From Emergomyces orientalis (taxonomy: Eukaryota > Ascomycota > Eurotiomycetes > Onygenales > Ajellomycetaceae): a stretch of 64,000 bases of DNA. Below, in pieces: positions 29,254 to 41,700 of the stretch. Under the pieces are notes generated by a model. It did not search any database. It saw only the letters and a list, made by a program, of their open reading frames with translations, and was not told the DNA's origin. Position 1 is the first letter of the stretch. The number at the start of each line of letters is the position of its first letter. The stretch covers positions 62,001 to 126,000 of the forward strand of contig MOWL01000028.1 of NCBI GenBank assembly GCA_002110485.1. Direction: 5' to 3'. The position numbers and the translations under genes were made by a program.

Positions 29254-32200
29254 ATGAGTATCAGATCATACTGAAACTCTACACTGACCATTTTTCAAGT
29301 CAATGTAGATAAATAATTAAATGCTCATGATATTGCTCTCTCACTTGCAGATGAGAAAGAGTGTGATATTATAGTAATTCAGAAATCATGAATTGTCAAT
29401 AATCTCTTTACTTGTTTCTCAAAAAGTTATTTTTTATATATTCACTTCACCCCTCTCTTCTTGAACTGGCTCAAACGCCCCTGAGTTCTTCTATATATAC
29501 ACCGTGGCAGAGCCCTAGCACCCGTCCAAACCCTAGCAGACATATTCAGAGATCTACTCTGTGTCTCTATTAAAATCTCCAGACATAAAAGAGCTAATAT
29601 CTATAATATCTATAACACTTCTATCAGCTCTACAGATTCAGGCCAAGGTCTTCAAGACTTCCTCCATCTCTCTATAGATTCCAACCCTGCTATCGTCTCA
29701 TGGCTCGTTGTAGGGGACTTCAATATCAGGCATGCAGATTGAGACTCTATGACTGACCACAGGTCACAGAATGAAGAAGATCTACTCAATCTAATCCTCT
29801 CACAAGATCTACAACTTCTAAACCCAGTGAACAGCCTTACTCACCAGAGAGAAGAAACTCTTGATCTATTCTTCTGTCTAGCTGATGCAATCTGCTGTGT
29901 TGCTTCAGAGCTGCACTCCATCTCAGATCATGAGACTCTACTCACCTCTATAACTAATCTTCAAAACAGATCTATAGCTGACAAGAAACTCAGTCTTGTA
30001 ATATACAATGTAGAATGCTTTCTACAGCTTCTCTCTCTGCTTACCTCTCTAACATCTCTGAATGTTGAGAAAGAGGCTCTAGACCTTGTTAAGTCTCTGC
30101 AACAGGCACTATTAGACTCTTGCCCCTCCACACAGGGCGCTCAAGGCCACCGGGCCCCCTGGTGGACAGACACAGTTAGAGCTGCAAGACGCAACTTCCA
30201 TCAGGCTCACAGACTTGGCCTCTGCATTGAAGAACAACAACTCTTCTGTAAAGAAATCAGAAAGATCAAGAAAACCTGAAATTGAAAATAAATTGAAGAA
30301 GCATCATCTCTTTCAGAGATATATTAAATTGTTAAATGACACAAATACCAATCTCAAGACCAATCCCCCCCACTAAAATGCACAGATGGAACTCTAGAGC
30401 AATCCCTCACAGGCAAAGCAGCCCTGCTCCGTGATACCCTTCTAGCTAGACAATTGAATGTGGGGGACATCCCCCCTGATACACCAGTTGTCCCAGAACG
30501 AGATATTCAATGGGCATCTATCACTAAAAATGAAGCCTTTTGTGCTACCTGCCAGACCCCTAGCACCTCTCCAGGTGCTGATGGGGTCCCAGCCAGATTT
30601 CTGAAAACTGCCTGGCCAGCTCTAGAAGAGTGCATCACACAACTCTTTCAAAACTGTATCAACAAAGGAATACACCTGCAAGCCTTTAAAAAGGCAGAGA
30701 TAGTTATTATATCAAAAACAGAAAAACAGAATTGTACTCTTTCAAAATTCTATCACTCAATTGTGCTTCTCTCTTGTCTTGAAAAAGAACTTGAATGCCT
30801 TCTTATCAGATGACTCTCATACCTTGCTATACACTACCAGATTCTAGGAAAAGACCAATGTAGTGCAGTACAGTGTTGCTCAGCAACAGATCTTACCACA
30901 GCGCTAGTCTGTGATGTACAAGAACTCTGAAATCAGAAAAAACTTGCTGAAATCATAACACTAGATATCAAAGATGCCTTTGATGAGGTTCTGTGAAACT
31001 GTCTAGTAACCTGACTTAGAGGGCAGGGCTGGCTCACCTGTGTTATCAATTGAGTCAAATCCTTTCTTCTTCAAAGAATCACTAGAATTTGATTAGACAA
31101 TATTCAGTCAGACATCTTTTCTATTCTCTGTGAACTTTCACAGAACTCTTCAGTCTCTTCTATTCTTTTTTTACTCTATCTTGAGCCTCTTCTCCGGCTC
31201 TCCAAGGGCCGCTTTGGATACACCAATGACATAGCAATTCTAAAAAGTGGAAGAGATCTGGAAGCAGTAGAAGATAAACTTCAAAACACTCTAAAAAGCA
31301 CAACTGGGATAACAATAATGATATTCACTTCAACTTGAATAAAACAGAACTACAATATTTACATAGAAAAAGAAACTATACTGAATCTTCACTGCAAGTA
31401 GAAGATCGCACTATTACTCCAAATAACACTATCAGATGACTTGGGATATTCTTTGACAGAAAACTACAATTTAGAGAACACATTCATCAGGCCTGCATTA
31501 AAGTCAGAATAATCACTCAACATGTCAAATTTTTTAATAAGATCTTCTTTGAAATCTCAACTCTTCTACTTAGACAGACAGTTCAAGACTGTGTCTTCAG
31601 CTCTTTATTTTATGGAACAGAAACATGGCTCTCTGAACACATGTTCAAAGAGTCAGTCAACAAGATTCAGACCATTTTTAATCTAGCTTCAAGGGCAGTT
31701 CTTTCAGTCTACAAAACAACCCCGATCCCAGTCCTCCTTCGGGAATCCGGCTGGGGCCCTGCTTCAGCATGGCTTGAACAAATATATAACAGGCTCACAG
31801 TTAGAGTAACTGCTGCAGACTTATCACACTCTCTCTGCAGAAGGTGGTTCACCTCTCATTTTAAATGAATTCAGAGAAATATCAAGATATTAACATGCTC
31901 TATAATAACCTCTTCACCGCCCTGGGAGCTTCTCTCAGAGAAAGACTGAACACGTAGAGCTCAGGAAATTGACACAGTCAGACAAGAGAAAGATTTCACT
32001 TTCTTCAAGAACTGACTAAACAAGAATGTCTTCTCACTAGATATAGTAGTCTACTCAGATGAGTCAAAGAGCCCCACTGAACAGGCCAGCAGAGGCTACT
32101 GTCTATACTGCAGGCAGACCTCTCTCTCTACATTTGGTAAACTCCCACTAGGCTTCACCATGGAAGTATATGATGCAGAGGTTCTAGCTGCAGTGACTGG

Positions 32201-32945
32201 TCTCCAAGCTGCAATACAACACCCTTTTGCCACTTTTGTCAGAAATATTATCATAGCTCTTGACAATGAAGAGGTGGCTCTCAGACTACACTCCCTTCTT
32301 TCTACAGATACATCAGCTGCTGCATTTAAGAAATTCCAGGACCTCTGGGACTCCTGGACGAGTCCTGCCTCTAACACAACTAGGCCCCGTCAGATTATCA
32401 TCAGATGGTGCCCCAGCCATGCAGATATCAAAGACAACAAAACAGCAGATAGATTAGTAAAACAGGCTACACTCATGGACTACACGCCCCAAGAAATGAC
32501 TATTGCCCGGGCAAAGCTAGCCACATGAGAGCTCTTTCAAACTGCTGTTGAGAAGTACTGATTCTCTCTCCCAAAAAACCCATACCTCAGGCCCAAACCA
32601 CCCATGAATATATGTCCCCCACCAGAGCTCTCCCTCCCCCGCCAGCATCTCGGCTCCCTACTCGCGGCGAGAACAGGCCACGGAGACTTCACTGTCTATC
32701 ATGAAAGATGGAATCATCAAGATGCCCTTCTTACATGTGCCTGTGAATGCAAGAAAACACCAGAACACTTCTTCTTCTGCTGAAAAGAAAGAAGACTCAG
32801 TCAGTTTGACATATTATTTTCATCACTCTGCACAAGCCCAAAAGAGACACTTAACTGAATACTTAGCACTAAAATGAAAGTAAAATTCTTTGCTAGCTGG
32901 TACTCAAAAACTTCCTTCTTCATCAAAATTCAATATCAGTTCTAA
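29254..32945 (+). pseudogene. LINE-C ORF2 (endonuclease-RT-RNase H)
   Basis: From the ATG at 29254: an AP-endonuclease domain (LTIFQVNVDK, IIVIQKS followed by TGA where LQEPW is usual, GDFNIRHAD followed by TGA, SDHETL), reverse transcriptase (PSTSPGADGVPARFLK, LDIKDAFDEVL), RNase H (YSDESKS, MEVYDAEVLAAVTGL, LDNEEVALRL, IRWCPSHADIKDNKTAD) and a terminal Cys-rich knuckle (CECKKTPEHFFFC). One frameshift lies near 31310. Many TGA codons and a few TAA interrupt it. The RT box reads YTND, so catalysis is lost. The end is TAA at 32943-32945. Between 32946 and 33350 is the 3' UTR with the (TAA)n tail. Confidence 0.7.
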
Positions 32946-33350
32946 ACTGATAGTCACTCTCTCTATCTCTTCTCTATATCATCTCTCTTCACTCATTTTT
33001 TTTTTCTTTCTGTTTCTACACTTACTATATCTCTTTCTCTATTACTTCTCTCCACACCCAGGCAACTACACTCGCTCAGGCCTTAACAACTCTGCTTTGA
33101 GGTCCCTTCAATCTCATATGTACTGGTGCTCCACCCCAGCTGCACCCCAATCAGAACCTCCAGGAAGGAGGATAATGTGTAATATACAATACAGTAGGGC
33201 TTCGGCCAACTAGAACCCGTCAGGCAGTAGACTAGCTACTGCGCTGGCGTGCCTGATACCCCTAGGGAGGTTCTGTGGCCGAGGCGGTCTGCTTAGTCAG
33301 CCGCTTACGTGTCTCCAGGCGTTAAATAATTAATAATAATAATAATAATA

Positions 33351-33366
33351 ATGCTAGGGCGCCCCA
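33351..33366 (+). repeat. Right TSD of LINE-C
   Basis: Exact repeat of 27659-27674 directly after the (TAA)n tail. Confidence 0.9.
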
Positions 33367-33461
33367 GAGCACGGCGGCACACCTAGGAGCTGCCCACTAC
33401 CCTCAAATCAATCAAAAAAGACACTAAAAGCACACTAAATACACATAACTTTTAGAGAAAA

Positions 33462-36400
33462 CTAGGCACAGTCTCTCATGCTCAATTTCCGCACAAAATC
33501 ACTGAATGCAGGTCTTGCCAAAGGCTTGATGAAGTCATCAGTCTTATTCACAGTTGAACTCACATGTTGAAGACACATCTCATCCTTCATCACAAGATCT
33601 CAAATAATATGAAAATGAACCTCTATATGCCAGGATCTCTTAGTCAGGGACTCTCCCTTTGCAAGGTCAATGGCACCCCTATTATCTACATGAAGACTGG
33701 ACACTAAACACTCTTTCTCCTGCAGTAGGCCGGCATCATGCAACATGTCATTTAATCATATCAACTCACACGCAGCCTCGCTAGCAGCAATATACTCAGC
33801 CTCTGTTGTAGACTTAGCTGTAGAGGCCTGCCGCTGCGAACGCCATGACACAGGAGCTCCATTAATCATAATCACATAGCCCGAGGTTGATTTAAACTGG
33901 GGATCCACACCCGCTCAGTCTGAGTCACAATATGCTGTAGAGGCTAACCCATCCTCACTGATCTCTCCCCTATAGAGAATACTCACTCGCCTGGTCTTCT
34001 TAACATACTGCAAGACCTGCTTCAAAGCTGCCCAGCACGCCTTGTTCGGTCGCGAATTAAACCGCGATAAGTAGTTGACTGCAAAAGCAAGATCTGGCCT
34101 ACTACTTGTAACCAGATACTGAAGAGAGCCCAATCCATGACAGTATCTAGTAGCTGTAAAATCATTGTCAAGACCCCCATCTTCATTCAGTGAGAACTCA
34201 AGCTTCATGCCCACTGTCATAGAAATCCCGGCCGGGTTGACCCTGTCTATGCCAAAATCCTCCAAAATTTCATCAATATAGTGAGTCTGTGTGACCACCA
34301 GATCTCCATTCTCATGACATTTAACTTTCATGTCTAAGTATGACTTATTCTCATTAACTCTTTTAGTTTTAAATCTCTTTGCTATCTCATTCAAGACCCA
34401 GTTCAATGCACTCTCATCAGGCCCAGTAACCCTACAATCATCAACATGCAGCGTTAAATAGACCTTCTGAATGGGGTGATATAGGAACCCGCCATCATAC
34501 TGTGAAATCTGAAAGCCCAAGGAGACCAAATGCTCTGTTGCAAGGAAATACCATGTCCTGGCAGCCTGCTTCATGCCATATAAGCTCTGTCGCACCAGTC
34601 CAACTAGGCCCCCCCTACCATGTTTAATGCCTGTAGAGAGCTGCATGTAAATCATCTCATGTTGTGGCAGTGTCTCATTCAAGAATGCAGAGACATAATC
34701 AATTGACTTTGACATCCATCCCCGGGCCGTAGAGATCGCGAATAGGCTCCTAGTAGTAGAGTCTGAGACAACTGCAGCATACAACTTAGTATAGTGAACT
34801 CTCTTCTGTTGAAGAAAACCTCTAATCACTCATCTCACACAAAAGTGAATGATTTCATCTTTATTATTGAATTTCCAGTCATACACTCATTTGTCTGTGA
34901 GAACATTCATATCCAGGGTTTTCTCAATCACAATATAGATCTTCTTTTCTTGAAATATCTTTATCTTCTTCTTCATAGTCTCAAGTTAATAATTTCAATC
35001 AGGGCTCTGCTTGGCCTCAGCCAGAGTGGCTGGACAATCAGTGAAAGTACTGAGAACAGGCATCTCATCATTTACAGAGTCATCACATTCATTATCATTC
35101 AAGAGATTCACCTCACTATCAAGAAAATAGACTGACTCTATAGCTTTTTTAAATTCTTCATCAACAAGTATTCTCATGACATGCGGCTTTTCCTTTGCCA
35201 ATCACTGCAGAAAGTCATGTTGTCATTTATTCAATGCATCCAGTGTATTCAACTTCTGTGGAAGATCATTTGACTTACACACTGAAATAACTGCATTAAC
35301 AGCTACTTTCTCAGTAAGATTCTTATCAAAAACCACATCGCGAGCAATCTTCAAATGTCGCGCAACAGGATCCCACAGCCAATACTGATGTAGGCTCTGA
35401 TAGCTCACAAATCTCCATTCTTTGCCATCAGTACGGTCCGCAAGCTTATTTGTGACTTGAAGGTTCTTTTTATATGCTTTACATTCTCATCAGTGTAGCC
35501 AGTTAGCAGCGGGTTGAATCCTCATTCAAGTTTCAAAAGGGGTTAGCGGGCTGCCCTTCTTACACCCATAGATCTTAGTGGAAGTAGGAGACATATTGAT
35601 CATCATGACAGCCGCCTGCATAGCTGCACCTCAAAGATCCCTCAGAAGTCTGCTGTTAAATAGTAGGCTTCTTGTCTTCTCAATTATAATGCGATTCATG
35701 CGCTCCGCAGGATCATTAGATTGTGGGGTATATGGGGTAGTTATCTCATATATAATACCCTGCTCCATGCAAAAGGCCTTCAACTCCTCACTCTTAAACT
35801 CGCCTCCACCATCCCAGTGTAAGGTTCCAATTTGCTGTTGAGCCATTGTCTCAATCAATGTCACAAAGCTTTTCAACCTAGATGTAGCCTCTCCCTTCGA
35901 GGCCATGAGCATAACCCATCTATACCTAGTGGCATCATCGGTAATACCCATCCAGTAGTTCGCCCCCCCAGATGTAGGGACTCTGTCATCATTATACAAT
36001 GTACGCCCCCCTCCCGCAAGATCTATGAAGAGATGCATAGCAGATTTAATAGCTCTTGTCATTGACTGAAATACTGGACGAGCCATCTTAGCCTGCACAC
36101 AGACCTTGCAGAAAGGCAAAGCCCTAGATCCCTTAATTGTCATGCCCATGCAAGGGTCTGCTGCCAACTTAGCAATGTTCACTGAGTTGAAATGTCCCAG
36201 TCTCAGATGTCATTGAAGCATTGTGAGATCTTCACTAGATCACACAGTTCTATTAGACAGTGTCAATAGTGAGTCATTCTGTTTCTCTGCCTGCACTGCA
36301 TTCACGGGTTCAAATCTTTCATTGAGTATTGTGAACTGAACCAAATCTCTTATTTCAGGCAGTCTTTTCACCACATAGATATCCTTGTCATTCAGAGCAG

Positions 36401-37650
36401 CCGTAAAACTGAACATTCTGTCAGAGAAAGTCATTAGAATCAAGTGCATATTTTTATATATTAATTGTTTAAAGATAAATCCCTCTCACATGAGTTTGTC
36501 AAAGCTCATGAGATTAACCTCCAAGTCTGAAACATAGTTAACATTCTTTAACTGCACATCCACTTCATCTGCTGGCACACACACAGTGCCAACTGCTGCT
36601 GCAGAAATCATAGTCTCATCAATCATCTCCAGTACAACATTGGCATTTTCTGAGTCTATGGCAACCAGTTCCTTGCAGGGCGTGGCATGAGCCTCTGAGT
36701 CAGAGTCAAGAATTCAAGTATTCACGGTCATACTCCTCACACCACTATTGATCTTCTCTGTGGCATGAAACACCTGCTCCACCACATTATGTACAGGTGC
36801 AGAGCTGCCATGTTCAGTGCTCTTAGTCCCAGCATCATCTTTAGAATCTTTAGTATTCATGACTTGCTTTTCAGTGAATTTCTTTTTTTTCTCTGAGATT
36901 TTCTCTTTTTTCTTCTTCTTCTCTGAGTTCTTCTTTCTGCAGTCAGTCACAATATATTCAATTCTATTACAATTAAAACAACACTTTCTCTCTTGTCTAG
37001 TCTTATTAGAAGAACTCTCTTTCTCAGTTCAGAATCTTTTAGTATCATCTTTCTTCTGAGCATTATGCATAGATGTTCTAGAGAACTCTTTAGAACTCTT
37101 CTCAACAGACAGTCACATTATTATATCACAGTATAATCACAAGAAGTCATTCTCAAGAGGTATAGCATTCTCATCATTCACAATAGCATTCATCTGGTTC
37201 TTAATAAAGAATGTCCATTTGTTACTCACCCCTGTGAGCAATTGATCAAATAAGATGAAATTCTGAACACTGAAGCTCAAGCAAGTGTATTCAGTTCTAA
37301 TAGCTATCAAGTGTTCAATAAACACTCAATCAGACCCCTTTTTAGCTGCTGTCAAACCTGTAAGTTCTTCAAACAGTCAAGCTCATCATACTGCAGGTCT
37401 CTCAGCAAAGTTCTCCTCCACCACAGACCATAGCATATAGGCAGAGAGCTGATCATCTGTCAGCAATGTAAAATGAGCTCTTGCCTGCATTGAAATAGAA
37501 GACCACATATATTCATAGAGTCAGTTATTCCTTTTCTTTCAGAGCCACTGCATGCAGGGACTAGCTCCCTCAGCAGGACCCATCTCTTTATTGTCCAGAA
37601 TATCACTGATCTTAGAATACTCAACAGCTCTAAGAACATCTTCTAAAGAG
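33462..37650 (-). pseudogene. Copia-2 Gag-Pol, one reading frame riddled with TGA
   Basis: Reading leftward from about 37.65 kb: Gag (VLRAVEYSKISDILDN, MQARAHFTLLTDDQLSAYML), a zinc-knuckle remnant (CCFNCNRIEYIVTDC), protease (ILDSDSEAHAT), GAG-pre-integrase (HLRLGHFNSVNIAKLA), integrase (TDDATRYRWVMLM, LHWDGGGEF, PAERMNRIIIEKTRSL), RT (AAVVSDSTTRSLFAIS, SAFLNETLPQ, YGMKQAARTW, HVDDCRVTGP) and RNase H (SWRSQRQASTAKSTTEAEYI). The frame ends at TAG 33462-33464. All pieces lie in one frame: I count about 25 TGA, one TAA, no internal TAG and no frameshift. Many TGAs sit at Copia-invariant Trp (34830-34832, 33915-33917, 36210-36212, 36714-36716). The protease DSG is DSD. It is the oldest element of the nest and carries LINE-C and A1. 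Confidence 0.8.
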
Positions 37651-38727
37651 ATTAAATTTCTTGAATCAAAAAAACAGAGACTGATTTTAAAAGTTAGTGA
37701 TAGAGCTATCTTTGAAAAATCTATTCTAAATGATTCTAAGTTCATTTTTGAACTTAGAAACAAAATCAATCAAAACTTTCATTTTGAAACTCAAAATGAA
37801 GAATTCAAGCCAGTTATCTCATCAATTGAAACCTCTTTTCTGGGAAATTCAATTGTAATTACTGCTATGCCAGATTTCAGCTCTGAATATCTAATTCAAA
37901 ATGAAAACTGCTGGAAAGAGATAGTTCAAAAAGCTCTCTCTATTGAAGTTTCATGTGAAAAAGATGAGAAATGGGGAAAATTTGTATTACATGATATTCC
38001 AGTTGAAATCTTTGATCATGAAGAAGGCATGATAAATTTGAAAGAAGAAATTGAAATATATAATTCAATTTCTTTGAAAAAAACCCCAATTTGGCTCAAT
38101 TCTTATGAGCAAAGACAAAGAAATCAAAATGCTTCAGTTTTAATTACTACAAATACAATAGAACAGTCAAAACGACAGTATATTGTAATTGCAGGATTGA
38201 AAATGAAAGTATTTGAATTCAAAGATTCAAGAGAGAATATTAAATCTCAAATTCAATGCTCAAACTGTCAGAAACATGGACACTTTGCAAATACTTGTAA
38301 AAGAAATTCTAAATGTCAGTTTTGTGCTTTAGATCACAAAACAAATGAACATTCTTGCAACACATGTAGAAAAATAGGTGAAATCTGCAATCACACTGAA
38401 ATCAAATACAGTAATTGCTATGAAAAGCACACATCTATTTCAAAAGATTGTATTTTCATTTTCAAGAAAAAGTCTTTCAATAAAGATGTGAAATGGAGAA
38501 AAGAAACTCAAAATACAGAGAAAATAGATAAAACTACAAAAAGAAGAAATTCTCAAATGTCTATTTCTTCTGAGTCAAATTCTTTTTCAAAAAATAGACA
38601 GATCTTAAACCCTGTTACACCTATAAAAATGAGAAAAGATAAAGAAAATCTCATTTCTATGAAAGCAGTAGAAGTTCCAGCTCTGAATACAGATAATAGA
38701 TATAATCTATTACCTGATTCAGAATAA
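37552..38727 (+). CDS. LINE-A A1 ORF1 (Gag-like), start supplied by antisense Copia-2
   Basis: This is a nucleic-acid-binding ORF1 of a Tad/I-like LINE with three C-terminal knuckles, CSNCQKHGHFANTC, CQFCALDHKTNEHSC and CRKIGEICNHTEIKYSNC, and a strongly basic, Lys-rich tail. The first in-frame ATG is at 37552, but roughly the first 25-30 codons are the reverse complement of Copia-2 gag, so the native N-terminus is probably truncated. The LINE boundary lies somewhere in 37620-37680. The rest is very AT-rich (Lys, Asn, Ile, Glu codons ending in A or T), unlike LINE-B and Copia-1. It ends in TAA, 27 nt before the ATG of ORF2 in the same frame. Confidence 0.65.
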   Translation: MQGLAPSAGPISLLSRISLILEYSTALRTSSKEIKFLESKKQRLILKVSDRAIFEKSILNDSKFIFELRNKINQNFHFETQNEEFKPVISSIETSFLGNSIVITAMPDFSSEYLIQNENCWKEIVQKALSIEVSCEKDEKWGKFVLHDIPVEIFDHEEGMINLKEEIEIYNSISLKKTPIWLNSYEQRQRNQNASVLITTNTIEQSKRQYIVIAGLKMKVFEFKDSRENIKSQIQCSNCQKHGHFANTCKRNSKCQFCALDHKTNEHSCNTCRKIGEICNHTEIKYSNCYEKHTSISKDCIFIFKKKSFNKDVKWRKETQNTEKIDKTTKRRNSQMSISSESNSFSKNRQILNPVTPIKMRKDKENLISMKAVEVPALNTDNRYNLLPDSE

Positions 38728-38754
38728 AAGAAACACAGCTTCAATTTATTCCTT

Positions 38755-41700
38755 TTGTACATGTTTACTACACAAAACAATAATAAAAAGAAGAAAAAAA
38801 CTATCAAAAATGCTTCAAAAATAACTTTTATTCAAAACAATGTTGATAGAAATAAAGATGCTATCTATTCATGCTTACAGATAGGCTTTGAAGAGCAAAC
38901 TGACTTCATTCTATTACAAGAGCCAAATTTTGATATAGAACAACAATTTATAATTTCTCATTCAAGCTATCACTGCTTTTTACCAGAGAAATCAGATGTA
39001 AAAGCAAGAGTTGTGATATATGCAAGAAAAAGATCAAGATTTCAATTCAATATAAAAAGTAATTATATATCTAATTCTGATATTCTAGTTGGAGATATTA
39101 TAGATACAAGAAATCAATTTGACAGTATTCAATTGATAAATATTTATAATGAAAAATCACTGAAGGTAAATGATAATTCATGGACAGTTGACAGAGAACT
39201 GCTGAATTTAAGTCCAGAAAAAAATGCTATTATATGTGGTGATTTCAATGCACATCATATATGGTGGAATTCTGAACGTGATTATTCAATAAGATCAGAG
39301 AAAATAGTAGAGTGGGCTCTACAACATGAATTAGATATTATAAATGAAATTGATAGACAGACCTTCTTTAGAAACAACTTAATGAAGAAATCAATCATAG
39401 ACTTAACCTTTCTATCAAAAAATTTGATTGAAAACAAGATCTATAATTGGTTTATTAATTCAGAAGAAACATCAGGATCTGCTCATGAAGTTATTCAATT
39501 TAATATTGAAATTGATGAAAAGGAAACATGTGAGAATCCTCTACTATCAAATCAATATAATTTTGAAAAAGCTGAATGGTCTGAAATCAATAAGAGAATT
39601 GAAGATTTAAAATTTGAAAAAAAAGAAGAATTATCAAATTGGAATGAAAAGACAATAATAACAGATATAATGCTAGAAAGTAGAACTAATATAATAACTG
39701 AAATTATATTAGAAAGCATTAAAAACTTTATACCAAAGAAAAAGCTCTCAGAATTCTCAAAACCTTGGTGGTCAGAAGAAATAACAGAAAAAAGAAAAAA
39801 TCTAGCAAAAATAAAAAAAGAATGGAAAGAGAATATCATATCTTATGAAGAATATAAAAGAATAAGAAATGAATATTTCACATTAATTAAAAAAGCTAAA
39901 ACTAGCTGCTGGAATAAATTTCTTGAGAATGCACAGGGAAAAGAAATATTTAAAGCTTTTAAATATACAAAGTCTAAATCTGTTGCAAAGCTTCCATCTC
40001 TAAAATATAAAATAGAAAATGAGGAATATATTGCTCATTCTTTTGAACAAAAATGTCAGGCTTTTATGAAAATTCTATTTCAAAAACCACCTCAATCTGA
40101 ACAATATAGTTCAATATGTGAATATATTGAAGATTCAAGATGGGCTTGGCCAGATCTATCTAGAAATGAACTTGAAACTGCTGTTTTTACAAGTTCTACA
40201 AAAACAGCTGCAGGACCTGATACTATAAATCATTTAATCATTCAAAAAGTCTTTCATTCTCTGAAAAATGAATTATTTGAATTATTCTCTCAACTAATGA
40301 AGAATGGGTATCACCCTGAATGCTGGAGACAAGCAACTGGTATAGTTCTTGCAAAACCAAATAGAAAAGCTACTATGCCAAAGTCTTATAGAATTATATC
40401 ACTTTTGAATTGCTTGGGAAAAATTCTTGAAAAAATAATAGCAACAAGATTATCATATCTAGGCTCAATCACTGATTTATTATATAATGATCAAATGGGT
40501 GGCAGAAAACAGAATTCTGCAATAGATACAGTTTTATCAATAATTCATGATATTCAAATGGCAAAAAATGAAGGCTTAGTTACAACAGCTGCTTTTATTG
40601 ATATAAAAGGTGCTTTTGATCATGTTTCAAAGAATAAGCTAATAATTATTCTTCAAGAGATGAAACTACCAAAAGCATTAATAAAGTGGGTTATATGTTT
40701 TATGTTAAAAAGATATATTCAACTACTTTTTGATTCATTAAAGCAAGATATTACTGAAATTGAAATAGGAGTTCCTCAGGGGTCTCCAGTCTCACCAATT
40801 CTATTTGCTATATATACAAAAAATCTATTCAAAGATAGAGAAATGGAGATAGTGAGATCTCCTAGCTATGTTGATGATATAGGTCTGATTTTCAGCTCAA
40901 GAACAATAAAAGAAAATTGTGAAAATATTGAAAAAGCTGCGCAAGAGATATTTAATAGAGGAGATTTAAACCTAATTCAATTTGATATGGAAAAAACTGA
41001 ATTAATTCACTTTTTTCCAAAAAGATATGAAAAGGAAATAAGTTTAAATCTATTAAATCAAGAAACAAAGCCTAAATCAGTTGTAAGATGGCTAGGAATC
41101 TGGCTGGATTCAAAACTCAATTTTAAATCTCATATTCAAAAAAGAATGGCTCAAGCTGAAAGAGTTTTAAATAGTATAATACAACTTTCTAATACTGAAA
41201 GGGGTTTATCATTTCAAGCTATGAGACAGCTATACATTGCATGTATAGCATCTATTTCTGATTATGGTGTTCAGATATGGTGGAAGAACCAGAAACACTT
41301 CATAGATAAGTTTCAAAAATTGCAGAATACAGCTTTAAGAAGAATTCTGGGAGCTTTCAAAACCTCTCCATGTAGAGCTATGGAAATAGAAGCTTCTATA
41401 TCACCTCCTGAAATAAGATTTGAGAAGATATGCAAGAATTATGCACTGAGAATCATGAAAATGCCAGATATTCATTCAATTAGAAAAAGAATATCTACAT
41501 CTTATCCTCCAATTCAATCTGGAAATGACTTAGATTGGAATAGATATCTAGATTGGAATGAAAGTCAAGAAAATCAAGAAAATGAGAGAAATAGAAAAAA
41601 AATCCCTTCTCAACTATATAGAGTATGCTCAATGATTAAAAATGAGTTCTCCTCATTAAATATTGAAAAGATTGAACACAAAAAGCTATATCCATGGAAA

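Larger units (their letters stand above)
27675..33350 (+). mobile_element. LINE-C: full-length, decayed Tad/I-like LINE
   Basis: The 16-bp perfect TSD fixes the ends and gives a full-length element of 5676 bp. It has two ORFs, a 3' (TAA)n tail and, just before the tail, a GTGGCCGAGGCGG segment reminiscent of a tRNA A-box. It inserted into Copia-2. Its decay is mainly by TGA codons plus one frameshift. Confidence 0.85.

Noticed and set aside
32890..33213. Hydrophobic frame as a membrane protein
   Set aside because: It lies in the T-rich 3' part and 3' UTR of LINE-C, out of frame with ORF2.
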